This document shows positions 34,627 to 43,519 of a stretch of 64,000 nt of DNA, piece after piece; position 1 is the first letter of the stretch, and each line of letters opens with the position of its first letter. This stretch comes from Rodentibacter sp901420285 (GTDB lineage: Bacteria; Pseudomonadota; Gammaproteobacteria; Enterobacterales; Pasteurellaceae), in the NCBI RefSeq assembly GCF_041734645.1, contig NZ_CP162010.1, forward strand, positions 806,001 to 870,000. Direction: 5' to 3'. Under the pieces are notes generated by a model. The model was not told the DNA's origin. It did not search any database and was given only the letters and a program-made list of their open reading frames with translations. The position numbers and the translations under genes were made by a program.

Positions 34627-34667
34627 AAAAACGACCGCACTTTGTGATGTAAAAGTGCGGTCGTTTT
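34627..34667. terminator. Bidirectional uptake-sequence-pair terminator between dapD and tehB
   Basis: Two exact Haemophilus uptake sequences in inverted orientation (34634-34642 and 34653-34661) form a stem of about 16 bp (AAAACGACCGCACTTT and complement) with a loop of about 8 bases, flanked by A- and T-runs, between converging genes. Confidence 0.9.
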
Positions 34668-34684
34668 CTTTTCTAATCAGCGAA

Positions 34685-35545
34685 TTACTTCTTTCTTGCC
34701 AACATGGTCACAAATTTCATTTTATAGCGATTGCCGTTTTCATCGGTTTTGTGCAATTCGCCCATATTTTCGTTATATTCCAAAAATTGCCAACCTTGGT
34801 AATAGTTTTTCAATTCGTTTTCAGCGAAAGTAAAAGAGAATGGAACCGGGCATGGTACTTCCGGTGTGGACATGGCGGCAACGATAAGGTTGTAACCGTC
34901 CGGATTGGTATGGCTTTGCATATTTTCGATGATTGCCGGTACACGGGTGCGATCCAAAAACATGAAGACGACGGTAGAGACGATAAAATCGTAATTTTCT
35001 TGAATATTGGCATCGTTGATGTTGTAAAGCGCGGTCTGAATTTTTAGATTTTCTTTTTCTTTGGTTTCGTTCAAAAACATGAGGCTATTTTCGTTGTGAT
35101 CCCAAGCGGTGACATCATAGCCGAGCAAACTTAAATAGAGTGAGTTACGCCCTTGTCCGCAGCCTAAATCCAGTACTTTACACGGTTTGATGATTTTGGT
35201 GGCATCCACCACATCGCCATGAGTGGCAGTCATATTGTATTTTTTGCTGAAGTAATCTTCTTTTTTGCAGTAAAAGGCAAGAGAGCATTCCAAGTCATCA
35301 GTCAAGGCTTCAATGCGGTGCCAAATTTGAGGTTCAACAAAAGGAATGTCGCTTTCAGGCGTGAAAATATGTTCGGCAATCACATCGCCATTTTCGTTAA
35401 GTTCGTAGAATTTAAGTTTGCCTTTTAGCACCGTCAATTTTCCCCAAGTGCCAACTTTGGTATTGTGCTTTTCTTGGAACATTTGTGGCAATTTATCTTT
35501 TGTCCAAACGGGCATTTGTTTATAGCAGATTAATTCGTTTTTCAT
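34685..35545 (-). CDS. tehB: Tellurite resistance methyltransferase TehB
   Basis: SAM-dependent methyltransferase that detoxifies tellurite; in H. influenzae it also affects oxidant resistance and haem use. The 286-residue protein has the N-terminal DUF1971 cupin-like extension (about 1-95) found in the Haemophilus form and a C-terminal methyltransferase domain with the SAM motif VLDLGCGQGRNSLYLS (about residue 123). The repeat at 35311-35321 is read as W-H-R-I-E-A. No tehA neighbour is present. Confidence 0.93.
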   Translation of the reverse strand: MKNELICYKQMPVWTKDKLPQMFQEKHNTKVGTWGKLTVLKGKLKFYELNENGDVIAEHIFTPESDIPFVEPQIWHRIEALTDDLECSLAFYCKKEDYFSKKYNMTATHGDVVDATKIIKPCKVLDLGCGQGRNSLYLSLLGYDVTAWDHNENSLMFLNETKEKENLKIQTALYNINDANIQENYDFIVSTVVFMFLDRTRVPAIIENMQSHTNPDGYNLIVAAMSTPEVPCPVPFSFTFAENELKNYYQGWQFLEYNENMGELHKTDENGNRYKMKFVTMLARKK

Positions 35546-35658
35546 AATGTTTCTCCAAATAGGTAAATAGTTGAGAATTATACTAGGTTATGAACGCATT
35601 TTTTTCAATTAGAAAATAAAAAAAGCGACCGAAGCCGCTTTAATTTGTTTGAAATGAA

Positions 35659-37740
35659 TTATTTCACCTGCATACCTGCCGTCACGCCGCTGTCGGCGGA
35701 AAGCAAGAATAAATCGCTGCCGCCTGTGCCGGCAGAAAGAATCATGCCTTCTGACACGCCAAATTTCATTTTGCGCGGCGCAAGGTTTGCCACCATAATT
35801 ACAAAACGACCTTCTAATTCTTCAGGTTTTGAATAAGCTGCTTTGATGCCAGAGAACACTTGGCGGGTGTGATCGCCGAGATCCAATTCAAAACGTAAGA
35901 GTTTGTTGGATTCAGGCACCGCTTCGCATTTCAAGACTTTCGCGACACGCATATCGAGTTTAGCAAAATCATCGATAGTGATGGTTTCGGCGATAGGCTC
36001 AACATTGGCGTTTTCAGAAGAAAGTGCGGTGGATTTTGCCGCTGTTTTTTCTGCCGCTTTATTGGCTTCGGCATCGGCTTTAGCCGAATTGGCAAAGAGC
36101 GCTTTGGTTTCTTCCAGCACCGCATCAATTTGTTTTTTCTCTAAACGTGAGAATAATGCTTTAAATGGCGCGAGCGTATGACCAAGCAATGGCTGATTGA
36201 TGTTGTCCCAACGTAATTCTGTTTGTAAGAAGATTTCAGCGCGTTCAGCCAGTTTCGGCAACACCGGTTTTAAATAAGCCATTAACACGCGGAAAAGCTC
36301 AATGCCCATTGAGCAAACCGCTTGTAATTCCGCTTCTTTGCCTTCTTCTTTCGCAATCACCCAAGGGGCTTTCTCGTCGATATATTTGTTGGCTTTGTCG
36401 GTCAATGCCATAATTTCGCGGATCGCTTTGTTGTATTCGCGACTTTCGTAATAAGTAGCGATTTGTTCTGCTTGCGCAGTAAATTCCGCAAATAGGGTTT
36501 CATCTTCTAATTTATCGGCAAGTTTGCCGGCAAAACGTTTTGCGATAAAACCTGCGTTACGTGAAGCCAAATTCACCAACTTATTCACAATATCCGTGTT
36601 TACGCGTTGTACGAAATCTTCTAAGTTAAAATCTAAATCTTCAATGCGATTGTTCAGTTTCGCCGCGTAGTAATAACGCAAGCATTCCGGATCGATGTGA
36701 TTCAAATATGTACTCGCTTGAATAAAGGTGCCACGTGATTTTGACATTTTCGCGCCATCCACGGTGACATAACCGTGTGCGAAAACGTTAGTCGGTTTAC
36801 GATAGCCACTGCCTTCTAACATTGCCGGCCAAAACAGACTGTGGAAATACACGATGTCTTTACCGATAAAGTGATACAGTTCCGCCTCACTGCCTTCCGC
36901 CCAAAATTCGTTGAAATCAATACCTTCGCGGTCGCAAAGATTTTTGAAGGACGCCATATAACCAATTGGCGCATCCAACCAAACATAGAAGAATTTATCT
37001 TTTGCCCCCGGAATCTCAAAGCCGAAATAAGGCGCATCACGAGAAATATCCCATTGTTGCAAACCACTTTCAAACCATTCTTGCATTTTGTTAGCGATTT
37101 CAGATTGAAGCGTTCCGGAATGTGTCCAGTCTTGCAACATGGCTTCAAATGCCGGTAAATCAAAGAAGAAGTGCTCGGATTCTTTCACAATTGGTGTTGC
37201 ACCGGAAACGACAGAACGTGGATTGATTAAATCCATTGGGCTATAAGTTGAAGCACACACTTCGCAGTTATCGCCATATTGATCTTCTGCTTTGCATTTC
37301 GGGCAAGTGCCTTTCACAAAACGATCCGGCAAGAACATCTTTTTTTCAGGATCAAACAGCTGAGAAATCACTTTACTTTTAATGAAATCGTTGGCTTTTA
37401 ATTTATTATAAATTTCCGCGGTGAGCAGTTTGTTTTCTTCGCTGTGCGTGGAGTGATAGTTATCAAAACTAATATTAAAACCGGCGAAATCGCGCGCGTG
37501 ATCCGCTTTTGCGCGCGCAATGAGTTCTTCCGGCGTAATCCCGAGTTTATCGGCATTCAACATAATTGGTGTGCCGTGTGCATCGTCGGCACAGACAAAA
37601 TAGATTTTATTGCCACGCATACGTTGAAAACGTACCCAAATATCCGCTTGAATATGTTCCAACATATGGCCTAAATGAATTGCGCCATTGGCATAAGGCA
37701 GGGCACAAGTCACTAAAATTTTACGGGGTTGATTTGACAT
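35659..37740 (-). CDS. metG: Methionyl-tRNA synthetase
   Basis: Class I aminoacyl-tRNA synthetase, 693 residues. It has the HIGH-type motif (AIHLGHMLEH, about residue 20), a zinc-binding knuckle with two Cys pairs (CPKCKAEDQYGDNCEVC, about residue 145), the KMSKS loop (GAKMSKSRGTF, about residue 336) and a C-terminal tRNA-binding/dimerisation domain (about 590-693). The linker before that domain is Ala- and Lys-rich and contains a canonical uptake sequence (36022-36030). Confidence 0.97.
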   Translation of the reverse strand: MSNQPRKILVTCALPYANGAIHLGHMLEHIQADIWVRFQRMRGNKIYFVCADDAHGTPIMLNADKLGITPEELIARAKADHARDFAGFNISFDNYHSTHSEENKLLTAEIYNKLKANDFIKSKVISQLFDPEKKMFLPDRFVKGTCPKCKAEDQYGDNCEVCASTYSPMDLINPRSVVSGATPIVKESEHFFFDLPAFEAMLQDWTHSGTLQSEIANKMQEWFESGLQQWDISRDAPYFGFEIPGAKDKFFYVWLDAPIGYMASFKNLCDREGIDFNEFWAEGSEAELYHFIGKDIVYFHSLFWPAMLEGSGYRKPTNVFAHGYVTVDGAKMSKSRGTFIQASTYLNHIDPECLRYYYAAKLNNRIEDLDFNLEDFVQRVNTDIVNKLVNLASRNAGFIAKRFAGKLADKLEDETLFAEFTAQAEQIATYYESREYNKAIREIMALTDKANKYIDEKAPWVIAKEEGKEAELQAVCSMGIELFRVLMAYLKPVLPKLAERAEIFLQTELRWDNINQPLLGHTLAPFKALFSRLEKKQIDAVLEETKALFANSAKADAEANKAAEKTAAKSTALSSENANVEPIAETITIDDFAKLDMRVAKVLKCEAVPESNKLLRFELDLGDHTRQVFSGIKAAYSKPEELEGRFVIMVANLAPRKMKFGVSEGMILSAGTGGSDLFLLSADSGVTAGMQVK

Positions 37741-37842
37741 TTTATTCTCTTTTATTAGGCAAAAAATTGGGCGGTATCTTATCTGAAAAAAGGCTTTTTT
37801 TCCAGTTGGAAAACTGAGGGAAAGGTAAATTGGAGATTAAAT

Positions 37843-38121
37843 TTAATGGTTAATGCCTTTTGGTAAAAATGCATAAATTAACACATAAGGTTCTGCGACT
37901 AGAAATTTAACCGAATGACCGTTTTTCAAAGGAAAAATATGAAATTGACCGTCACGATAAGCTGCTGCAACATAACTTAATTTTCCTGCCAGCTGCTCTA
38001 TTTCGTTAATGAATTGATCGGCTATTTCCATATTTTGGCTTTGGCTATAAATATATTCGGCTTTATCTAAAAGTTGAAAACGCGCCATTTCAGACCAGCG
38101 AACGATATAATCTTGCTTCAT
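37843..38121 (-). CDS. ParE/RelE-superfamily toxin
   Basis: A 92-residue protein with the ParE/RelE fold pattern: MKQDYIVRWSEMARFQLLDKAEYI at the start (two antiparallel helices expected after the first strand), the central LAGKLSYVAAAYRDGQFHIFPL and the final strand EPYVLIYAFLP. ParE members poison gyrase and RelE members cleave mRNA; sequence alone does not decide, but a central helix pair of this sort is closer to ParE. Its start overlaps the stop of the small upstream gene by ATGA, the classic antitoxin-toxin arrangement. Confidence 0.75.
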   Translation of the reverse strand: MKQDYIVRWSEMARFQLLDKAEYIYSQSQNMEIADQFINEIEQLAGKLSYVAAAYRDGQFHIFPLKNGHSVKFLVAEPYVLIYAFLPKGINH

Positions 38122-38297
38122 CGTTTCAATACCTTACGTAAATCCGCGACTACTTCTTCATGTGAATAGGTTTTAATTTCATCATTCAGTACACTTTGTA
38201 AAAAACGTTGTTCTTCCGTTAATGATTGTTCAAAACGTGACAAGATTTTCTTTTGAAAATCAGTGTTAGCTTGTGATTGAGGTTTAATATGTTGCAT
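38118..38297 (-). CDS. Small antitoxin of the ParE-like toxin
   Basis: A 59-residue open frame (begins MQHIKPQSQANTDFQKKILS, ends VVADLRKVLKR) overlaps the toxin start by four bases (ATGA). It is highly charged and mostly helical, and ends with a helix containing EEVVADLRKVL, the sort of segment that wraps a toxin. GGAAAATA lies upstream. No DNA-binding domain could be named with confidence. Its position and overlap support the antitoxin role. Confidence 0.7.
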   Translation of the reverse strand: MQHIKPQSQANTDFQKKILSRFEQSLTEEQRFLQSVLNDEIKTYSHEEVVADLRKVLKR

Positions 38298-38517
38298 ATA
38301 TTTTCCTATTTATTTTAATTTGTTAACTATTAGATAAGATGGATTGTATAGTAACGAATAGTTAGATCTGATACAAGAAACAAGCGAATGGGATAAAAGA
38401 ATAAATCAGAAAAAGAATTTTCAAAAACTTTAACTTAACACACCGCACTTTCCGTGGTTTAATAGCCGCGTTTAAATATCCCGACAAATTTACTCTACTA
38501 AACAGAAAGGAAGTTTT

Positions 38518-39630
38518 ATGACAACCTACTTTTCCGACAATCTAACCGCTGAACAGCAAACCCAAATTCAACAAATTCTTCAACAATTCCAACATCCAAG
38601 CCTGCAAAAAGATCTGATTGCGCTGAATACTTTAAAAAAAGTGGAAGAGGGCGGCGAGATCTTACGCATTGAATTACAACTGCCTTTTGCGTGGAATACG
38701 GGCGTAGAGGCGTTGAAAAAAGCCGTTTCCGACGCTTTATTAAAAGCGGCGGATTGCAAAGAAATTAAATGGGCGGTGAATTATCAAATTGCCACCCTGA
38801 AACGTGCGAATAATCAACCGGCCGTAAAAGGCGTGAAAAATATTATTGCCGTCACGTCGGGCAAAGGCGGCGTGGGAAAATCCAGCGTGTCCGTCAATCT
38901 AGCCCTTGCATTACAAGCTCAAGGCGCGCGCGTAGGGATTTTAGACGCAGATATTTATGGCCCGTCCATTCCACATATGCTGGGAGCACCGCATCAACGT
39001 CCGACTTCACCGGATAATCAACATATCACGCCGATTAAAGCGCATGGTTTATCGGCAAATTCCATCGGTTTCTTAATGGATGAAGACAGCGCAACCATTT
39101 GGCGCGGCCCGATGGCAAGCAGTGCTTTAAGCCAATTATTGAACGAGACTTTGTGGGATAGCTTGGATTATCTTGTCATCGATATGCCTCCTGGCACCGG
39201 CGACATTCAACTCACTTTGTCCCAACAAATTCCGGTAACGGGCGCAGTAGTGGTAACCACGCCGCAAGACATCGCTTTATTGGATGCAGTGAAAGGCGTT
39301 TCAATGTTTGAACGCGTATCTGTGCCGGTGCTTGGCATTGTAGAAAATATGTCGATGCATATTTGCAGCAACTGCCGCCATCACGAAGCCATTTTCGGCA
39401 CCGGTGGCGCAGAAAAAATGGCAGAAAAATACAATGTGAAAGTGTTGGCGCAATTGCCATTACATATCCGCATTCGTGAAGATCTGGATAAAGGCAATCC
39501 AACCTTGGTGGCAGCACCTGAAAGCGAAATCACCCAAGCCTTCTTACAACTTGCTGAAAAAGTTTCCACCGAGCTTTACTGGCAAGGTTCGGTAATTCCA
39601 AGCGAGATTTTATTTAGAGAAGTGAAATAA
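38518..39630 (+). CDS. apbC: Iron-sulfur cluster carrier protein ApbC (Mrp)
   Basis: P-loop ATPase of the Mrp/NBP35 family that carries and transfers iron-sulfur clusters, 370 residues (E. coli 369). An N-terminal DUF59-like domain (about 1-90) is followed by the deviant Walker A GKGGVGKSS (about residue 117) and a C-terminal CSNC pair (about residue 284) that binds the cluster. AAAGGAAG precedes the start. A canonical uptake sequence lies 68 bases upstream (38442-38450). Confidence 0.95.
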   Translation: MTTYFSDNLTAEQQTQIQQILQQFQHPSLQKDLIALNTLKKVEEGGEILRIELQLPFAWNTGVEALKKAVSDALLKAADCKEIKWAVNYQIATLKRANNQPAVKGVKNIIAVTSGKGGVGKSSVSVNLALALQAQGARVGILDADIYGPSIPHMLGAPHQRPTSPDNQHITPIKAHGLSANSIGFLMDEDSATIWRGPMASSALSQLLNETLWDSLDYLVIDMPPGTGDIQLTLSQQIPVTGAVVVTTPQDIALLDAVKGVSMFERVSVPVLGIVENMSMHICSNCRHHEAIFGTGGAEKMAEKYNVKVLAQLPLHIRIREDLDKGNPTLVAAPESEITQAFLQLAEKVSTELYWQGSVIPSEILFREVK

Positions 39631-39635
39631 TGACT

Positions 39636-39663
39636 AGGGCTGTGGTGATAGCCCTTTTTTTTT
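39636..39663 (+). terminator. Rho-independent terminator after apbC
   Basis: A 6- to 7-bp stem (AGGGCT / AGCCCT) with an 8-base loop followed by nine T. Confidence 0.88.
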
Positions 39664-39713
39664 ACATTTAAAAACGATTTAATTTTTGATCGCACTTTTC
39701 AGCGGAGAAAACT

Positions 39714-40400
39714 ATGACAAAACCAATTTGCGTTGTGTTGACCGGCGCGGGCATTAGTGCCGAAAGTGGAATTCCGACTTTCCGCGCGGAAGATGGATTA
39801 TGGGCGGGGCATAAAATTGAAGAAGTTTGCACGCCGGAAGCCTTAAAGAAAAATCGTGCGAAAGTGTTGGATTTTTATAACGAACGCCGCCGCAACGCAC
39901 AAGCAGCTCAACCGAATGCGGCACATTTGGTGTTGGTGGAGTTAGAAAAAGCCTATGACGTTCACATCATCACGCAAAACGTGGACGATTTACATGAACG
40001 GGCTGGTAGTAAAAATGTACTTCATTTACACGGCGAACTTAACAAAGCGAGAAGTAGTTTTGATCCTGATTATATTGTTCCTTGTTTTGACGATCAGAAA
40101 TTAGAGGACAAAGATGAAAATGGCTATCCAATGCGTCCGCACATCGTCTTTTTTGGCGAAAATGTACCGATGTTGCCGAAAGCCGAAGAACTGGTGAAAA
40201 AAGCGGATATCGTGATTGTCATCGGTACATCATTGCAAGTTTATCCGGCAAATGGATTGGTCAATGAAGCGCCGAGCTGGGCAAAAATTTATTTAATCGA
40301 TCCGCATCCGAATAGCGGGTTCATTCGTCAACAAGTTGAAATTATCGCGATGAAAGCCGGAGCTGGTGTTCCAAAAGTAGTAAACGCGTTATTGAAGTAA
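39714..40400 (+). CDS. cobB: Sir2-family NAD-dependent deacylase without zinc cysteines
   Basis: A 228-residue sirtuin. NAD-binding GAGISAESGIPTFR (residues 11-24), TQNVDDLHERAG and the catalytic His in HGE are intact. Tyr55 and Arg58 in FYNERRR correspond to the pair that marks class III (desuccinylase-type) sirtuins such as E. coli CobB. The segment between HGE and RPHIVFFGE, where CobB has its zinc-binding cysteines, has only one cysteine (VPCFDD), so the zinc site is missing while the length is kept. It is probably a real, zinc-free deacylase; the substrate class is an inference. Confidence 0.88.
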   Translation: MTKPICVVLTGAGISAESGIPTFRAEDGLWAGHKIEEVCTPEALKKNRAKVLDFYNERRRNAQAAQPNAAHLVLVELEKAYDVHIITQNVDDLHERAGSKNVLHLHGELNKARSSFDPDYIVPCFDDQKLEDKDENGYPMRPHIVFFGENVPMLPKAEELVKKADIVIVIGTSLQVYPANGLVNEAPSWAKIYLIDPHPNSGFIRQQVEIIAMKAGAGVPKVVNALLK

Positions 40401-40528
40401 AAGAACTCCTTATATTTATTGCCATTCAAATGTCATTTTGCAATTCGGCTCAAAAAATCAACAAAATATACTTGTCTTTTTCTTAAAATTTCACCAGAGC
40501 TACCTGATTTCATTTACAGGAGAGAACG

Positions 40529-41109
40529 ATGAACAGTCAAATTCAAATTTATCAATCGGAAGACGGGCAAGTTTCGTTACAGGTTTCGTTGGAAAATGAG
40601 ACGGTATGGCTTAATCAACCTCAAATGGCAATGTTATTTGATACGAGCACCGACAATATCAGTTTGCACTTGAAAAATATTTACGCAGAAGGTGAGCTTG
40701 ATGAGAATCTAACTACCGAGGATTTCTCGGTAGTTCGCCAAGAGGGAAAACGTCAGGTTAAGCGTACGTTAAAACACTATAACCTTGATGCCATTATTTC
40801 CGTAGGTTACCGCATTAGTTCTAAACGGGCGAAGAATTGTTTTATCCGAATGTGGCCAGTCGCGCGGCGCATTTGTTGTATTTCGTGATCAAAAATCACC
40901 CGCTTGCAGACGGAAATAAACGCACCGGTTCTTTCTTGTTTTTGTTGTACTTGCATTTGAATCAACATTTATTGGCAAAACCGGTAGAACGGCTGATTAA
41001 CGAAAATACCCTTGTAGCATTGGCGTTGTTGGTGGCGGAAAGTTTGCCGGAGCAAAAGGAATTGATGATCAAATTAATCGAGCATTTTGTTGAAATAAAG
41101 CAGAATTAG
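40529..41109 (+). pseudogene. RhuM/Fic (DOC)-type protein, broken by internal deletion
   Basis: The N-terminal 100 or so codons (MNSQIQIYQSEDGQVSLQV, RhuM domain, up to ISVGYRISSKR near 40828) and the C-terminal 90 codons (from LFYPNVASRAAHLLYF near 40837, containing the Fic-like HPLADGNKRTG motif) lie in different frames. Intact relatives have about 330 residues, with the two parts separated by a long middle region. Here that middle (about 150-170 codons) is gone and the frame shifts at the junction, so the N-terminal frame runs into unrelated residues and stops at 40888. The retained Fic motif keeps its catalytic histidine, but no intact protein can be made. A good AGGAGAG ribosome site remains. 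Confidence 0.8.
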
Positions 41110-41114
41110 CCTAG

Positions 41115-41160
41115 CAAAACAGCACCGCATTGAAGCGGCTTTCAATGCGGTGCTGTTTTG
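41115..41160. terminator. Bidirectional terminator built from an inverted pair of the 12-base repeat
   Basis: A 20-bp perfect stem (41115-41134 with 41141-41160) and a 6-base loop, made of facing copies of the repeat at 41121-41132 and 41143-41154, with A- and T-runs on both sides. It separates the pseudogene from the converging kdsC. Confidence 0.9.
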
Positions 41161-41178
41161 AGAGGAGAACGTCAATTT

Positions 41179-41721
41179 TTACTGCCCCATATTCTTCACC
41201 GATTGCAAAAATCCCTGCGCACTGTCAAATACGGCAGATTTGCCTTGCGCTTGCAGAATCATATCGGACATTTCCCGAAATGCGCCTTTGCCGCCTTGGG
41301 TAGAAAGGACATAATCCGCCGTATTTTTCACATAACTTGGCGCGTCGGCTACCGCGAAAGCAACGCCGCACACGGCGAATGCCGGCAGATCCACGCTGTC
41401 ATCGCCGATATAAGCGGTTTGTTCGGGCGTAACGCCGGCTTGTTTCATTAAATCAAAACAGGCGCTTTCTTTTTCTAATTTACCGAGGAAAAATAATTTA
41501 ATGCCAAGATCGGCGATTCTACGGCGCAAAACGGCAGAATCTCTGCCGGATAGCAAGGCGACTTGAATACCGGCGTTCATCAGCATTTTCATACCTAACC
41601 CGTCGCGCACATGAAAACTTTTGATCGCTTCGCCATTGGCGTCATAATGCAGTTGTCCGTCGGTCAGCACGCCGTCCACGTCGGTAATCACCAATTTAAT
41701 TTTTTCTAATTTTTGTTGCAT
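41179..41721 (-). CDS. kdsC: 3-deoxy-manno-octulosonate-8-phosphatase
   Basis: HAD-family phosphatase that produces free Kdo from Kdo-8-phosphate. The 180-residue protein has the nucleophile motif DVDGVLTDG (about residue 14), the second motif LLSGRDS and the acidic motif YIGDDSVDLPAF; length is normal for the tetrameric KdsC type without a cap domain. It lies 24 bases after kdsD on the same strand. Confidence 0.96.
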   Translation of the reverse strand: MQQKLEKIKLVITDVDGVLTDGQLHYDANGEAIKSFHVRDGLGMKMLMNAGIQVALLSGRDSAVLRRRIADLGIKLFFLGKLEKESACFDLMKQAGVTPEQTAYIGDDSVDLPAFAVCGVAFAVADAPSYVKNTADYVLSTQGGKGAFREMSDMILQAQGKSAVFDSAQGFLQSVKNMGQ

Positions 41722-41745
41722 GATGCTTCCTTAACTTGGGTTTCC

Positions 41746-42681
41746 TTAGCTTGAAAATTCCACTAATCCGACCACGCGATTTTCATCATCCACCACAACC
41801 AACGAGTGAATTTTCTTCGCTTTCATCAACTCTTCCGCTTTGGCTAAAAATTCCTCTTGATGAATCGTTTTCGGCGAACGGGTCATAAAATCTTGCGCGG
41901 TTTTGTTCAGCGTGTCGGCACCGTTTGCGGTTAAGGCGCGGCGAATGTCGCCGTCAGTGATAATGCCTTTTAGTTGTTGGTTTTCCATCACTAAGGCCAC
42001 CCCCATTCGACCTTCATTCATTGCGCTTAAACAGTCCGTAAAATTGCTGTTTGGCGCAATAACCGGCAAGCGCGTTTGCATTTGGTCTTTCACTTTGCAT
42101 AACAAGCGACGTCCAAGGCTACCGCCCGGATGGAATTTGGCGAAATCCGCCGGTTGAAAATCGCGCGCGGTGATCAAAGACACCGCTAACGCATCACCGA
42201 GAGCCAGAGTGACTAAGGCAGACGTGGTTGGCGCCAAATTATTCGGGCAAACTTCGCGTTCCACCGTAATATCCAATACATAATCCGCGTGACGGGCCAG
42301 CGTCGAATTTTTATTACTGGTTAACGCAATAATTTGATTACCGAAATTTTTCAGACTCGGGATCAGTTTGTTCACATCGTCCGTTTCGCCGCTGTAAGAA
42401 ATCAGCATAACAATATCAATCGGTTTAAGCATACCCAAATCGCCGTGAAAGGCTTCTGTCGGATGTAAAAAGAAACTTGGCGTGCCGGTGGAGGCAAAAG
42501 TCGCCACCATTTTCTTGCCGATTAAACCGGATTTACCGATGCCGCCGATAACTAAACGTCCTCGGCAAGCCAAAATCAATTCCACGACTTGATTAAAGTC
42601 ATCGTTCAAACGTCGACTTAATTGCGTCAATGCGGTGCTCTCCACGGCAAGCGTGTCGCGAGCGATTTGTAGATAATTCAT
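41746..42681 (-). CDS. kdsD: D-arabinose 5-phosphate isomerase KdsD (KpsF family)
   Basis: Converts ribulose 5-phosphate to arabinose 5-phosphate, the first step towards Kdo. An N-terminal SIS domain (GGIGKSGLIGKKMVATFASTG, about residue 47) is followed by two CBS domains (about 205-310). ATG 42681 gives MNYLQIARDTLAVES; another ATG two codons upstream is possible. With kdsC it forms a two-gene operon that supplies KdsA, encoded at 20.4 kb. The repeat at 42628-42639 is read as E-S-T-A-L-T. Confidence 0.96.
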   Translation of the reverse strand: MNYLQIARDTLAVESTALTQLSRRLNDDFNQVVELILACRGRLVIGGIGKSGLIGKKMVATFASTGTPSFFLHPTEAFHGDLGMLKPIDIVMLISYSGETDDVNKLIPSLKNFGNQIIALTSNKNSTLARHADYVLDITVEREVCPNNLAPTTSALVTLALGDALAVSLITARDFQPADFAKFHPGGSLGRRLLCKVKDQMQTRLPVIAPNSNFTDCLSAMNEGRMGVALVMENQQLKGIITDGDIRRALTANGADTLNKTAQDFMTRSPKTIHQEEFLAKAEELMKAKKIHSLVVVDDENRVVGLVEFSS

Positions 42682-42830
42682 AACCATCCTAACCTGCGTT
42701 GAAATGGCGCTATTTTAGCTGAATGGCATCAAAAAACGAATGAAAAATTATGTCCTCTTGCTGATACGAGAGCTTACGATATTGCGCCTGAAGCTATGAT
42801 ATATGCGCATTTAAAATTCGTTAGGTTTTA

Positions 42831-42859
42831 TTGACCGCACTTTTGTTAATCTCTATACT
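42831..42859 (+). promoter_or_regulatory. rnpB: rnpB promoter, overlapping an uptake sequence
   Basis: TTGACC (42831-42836), a 17-base spacer and TATACT (42854-42859) lie seven bases before the RNA start. The canonical uptake sequence ACCGCACTT (42834-42842) overlaps the -35 box and spacer. Confidence 0.8.
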
Positions 42860-42865
42860 ACGCGC

Positions 42866-43251
<386 letters not shown>

Positions 43252-43254
<3 letters not shown>

Positions 43255-43304
43255 TAACCGCACTTTAGTTTGTTTTTGAGGAACGAATTAAAGTGCGGTT
43301 ATTT
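43252..43304 (+). terminator. Uptake-sequence-pair terminator after rnpB
   Basis: A 16-bp stem (AAATAACCGCACTTTA at 43252-43267 and its complement at 43289-43304) followed by a T-run, made of two exact uptake sequences (43257-43265 and 43291-43299). Confidence 0.9.
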
Positions 43305-43352
43305 TTTGCCGGAAGTTCGCCTGATTCCAACGGTTTATCGAGATCGCGTTTC

Positions 43353-43396
43353 AGCACCGCATTGAAGCCCGCCGGATAAGCGTCCAATGCGGTGCT
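43353..43396. repeat. Inverted pair of the 12-base repeat between rnpB and the TonB receptor
   Basis: Copies at 43353-43364 and 43385-43396 face each other with a 20-base loop; TCA/TGA flanks extend the stem to 14 bp. Only a weak T-run follows, so terminator activity is doubtful. Confidence 0.7.
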
Positions 43397-43427
43397 GATT
43401 TCGATGTTCACAGAATTTTTATGACGG

Positions 43428-43446
43428 GATAATTAATGCGAATAAT
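43428..43446 (+). promoter_or_regulatory. Weak candidate Fur box upstream of the TonB receptor
   Basis: GATAATTAATGCGAATAAT matches about 10 of 19 positions of the classical Fur consensus, just upstream of the predicted -35. It is reported because the downstream gene encodes an iron-type receptor; the match alone is not convincing. Confidence 0.3.
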
Positions 43447-43451
43447 TCCTA

Positions 43452-43480
43452 TTGAGTCGGGCAATCGTTTTCGTTATACT
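43452..43480 (+). promoter_or_regulatory. Predicted promoter of the TonB-dependent receptor
   Basis: TTGAGT (43452-43457), a 17-base spacer and TATACT (43475-43480), 40 bases before the preferred start codon. It lies inside the longest open frame of the gene, which favours the later start. Confidence 0.6.
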
Positions 43481-43519
43481 TGCCGCCGTTTTTTTACTCT
43501 CATTTTAAGGAAACCAAGA

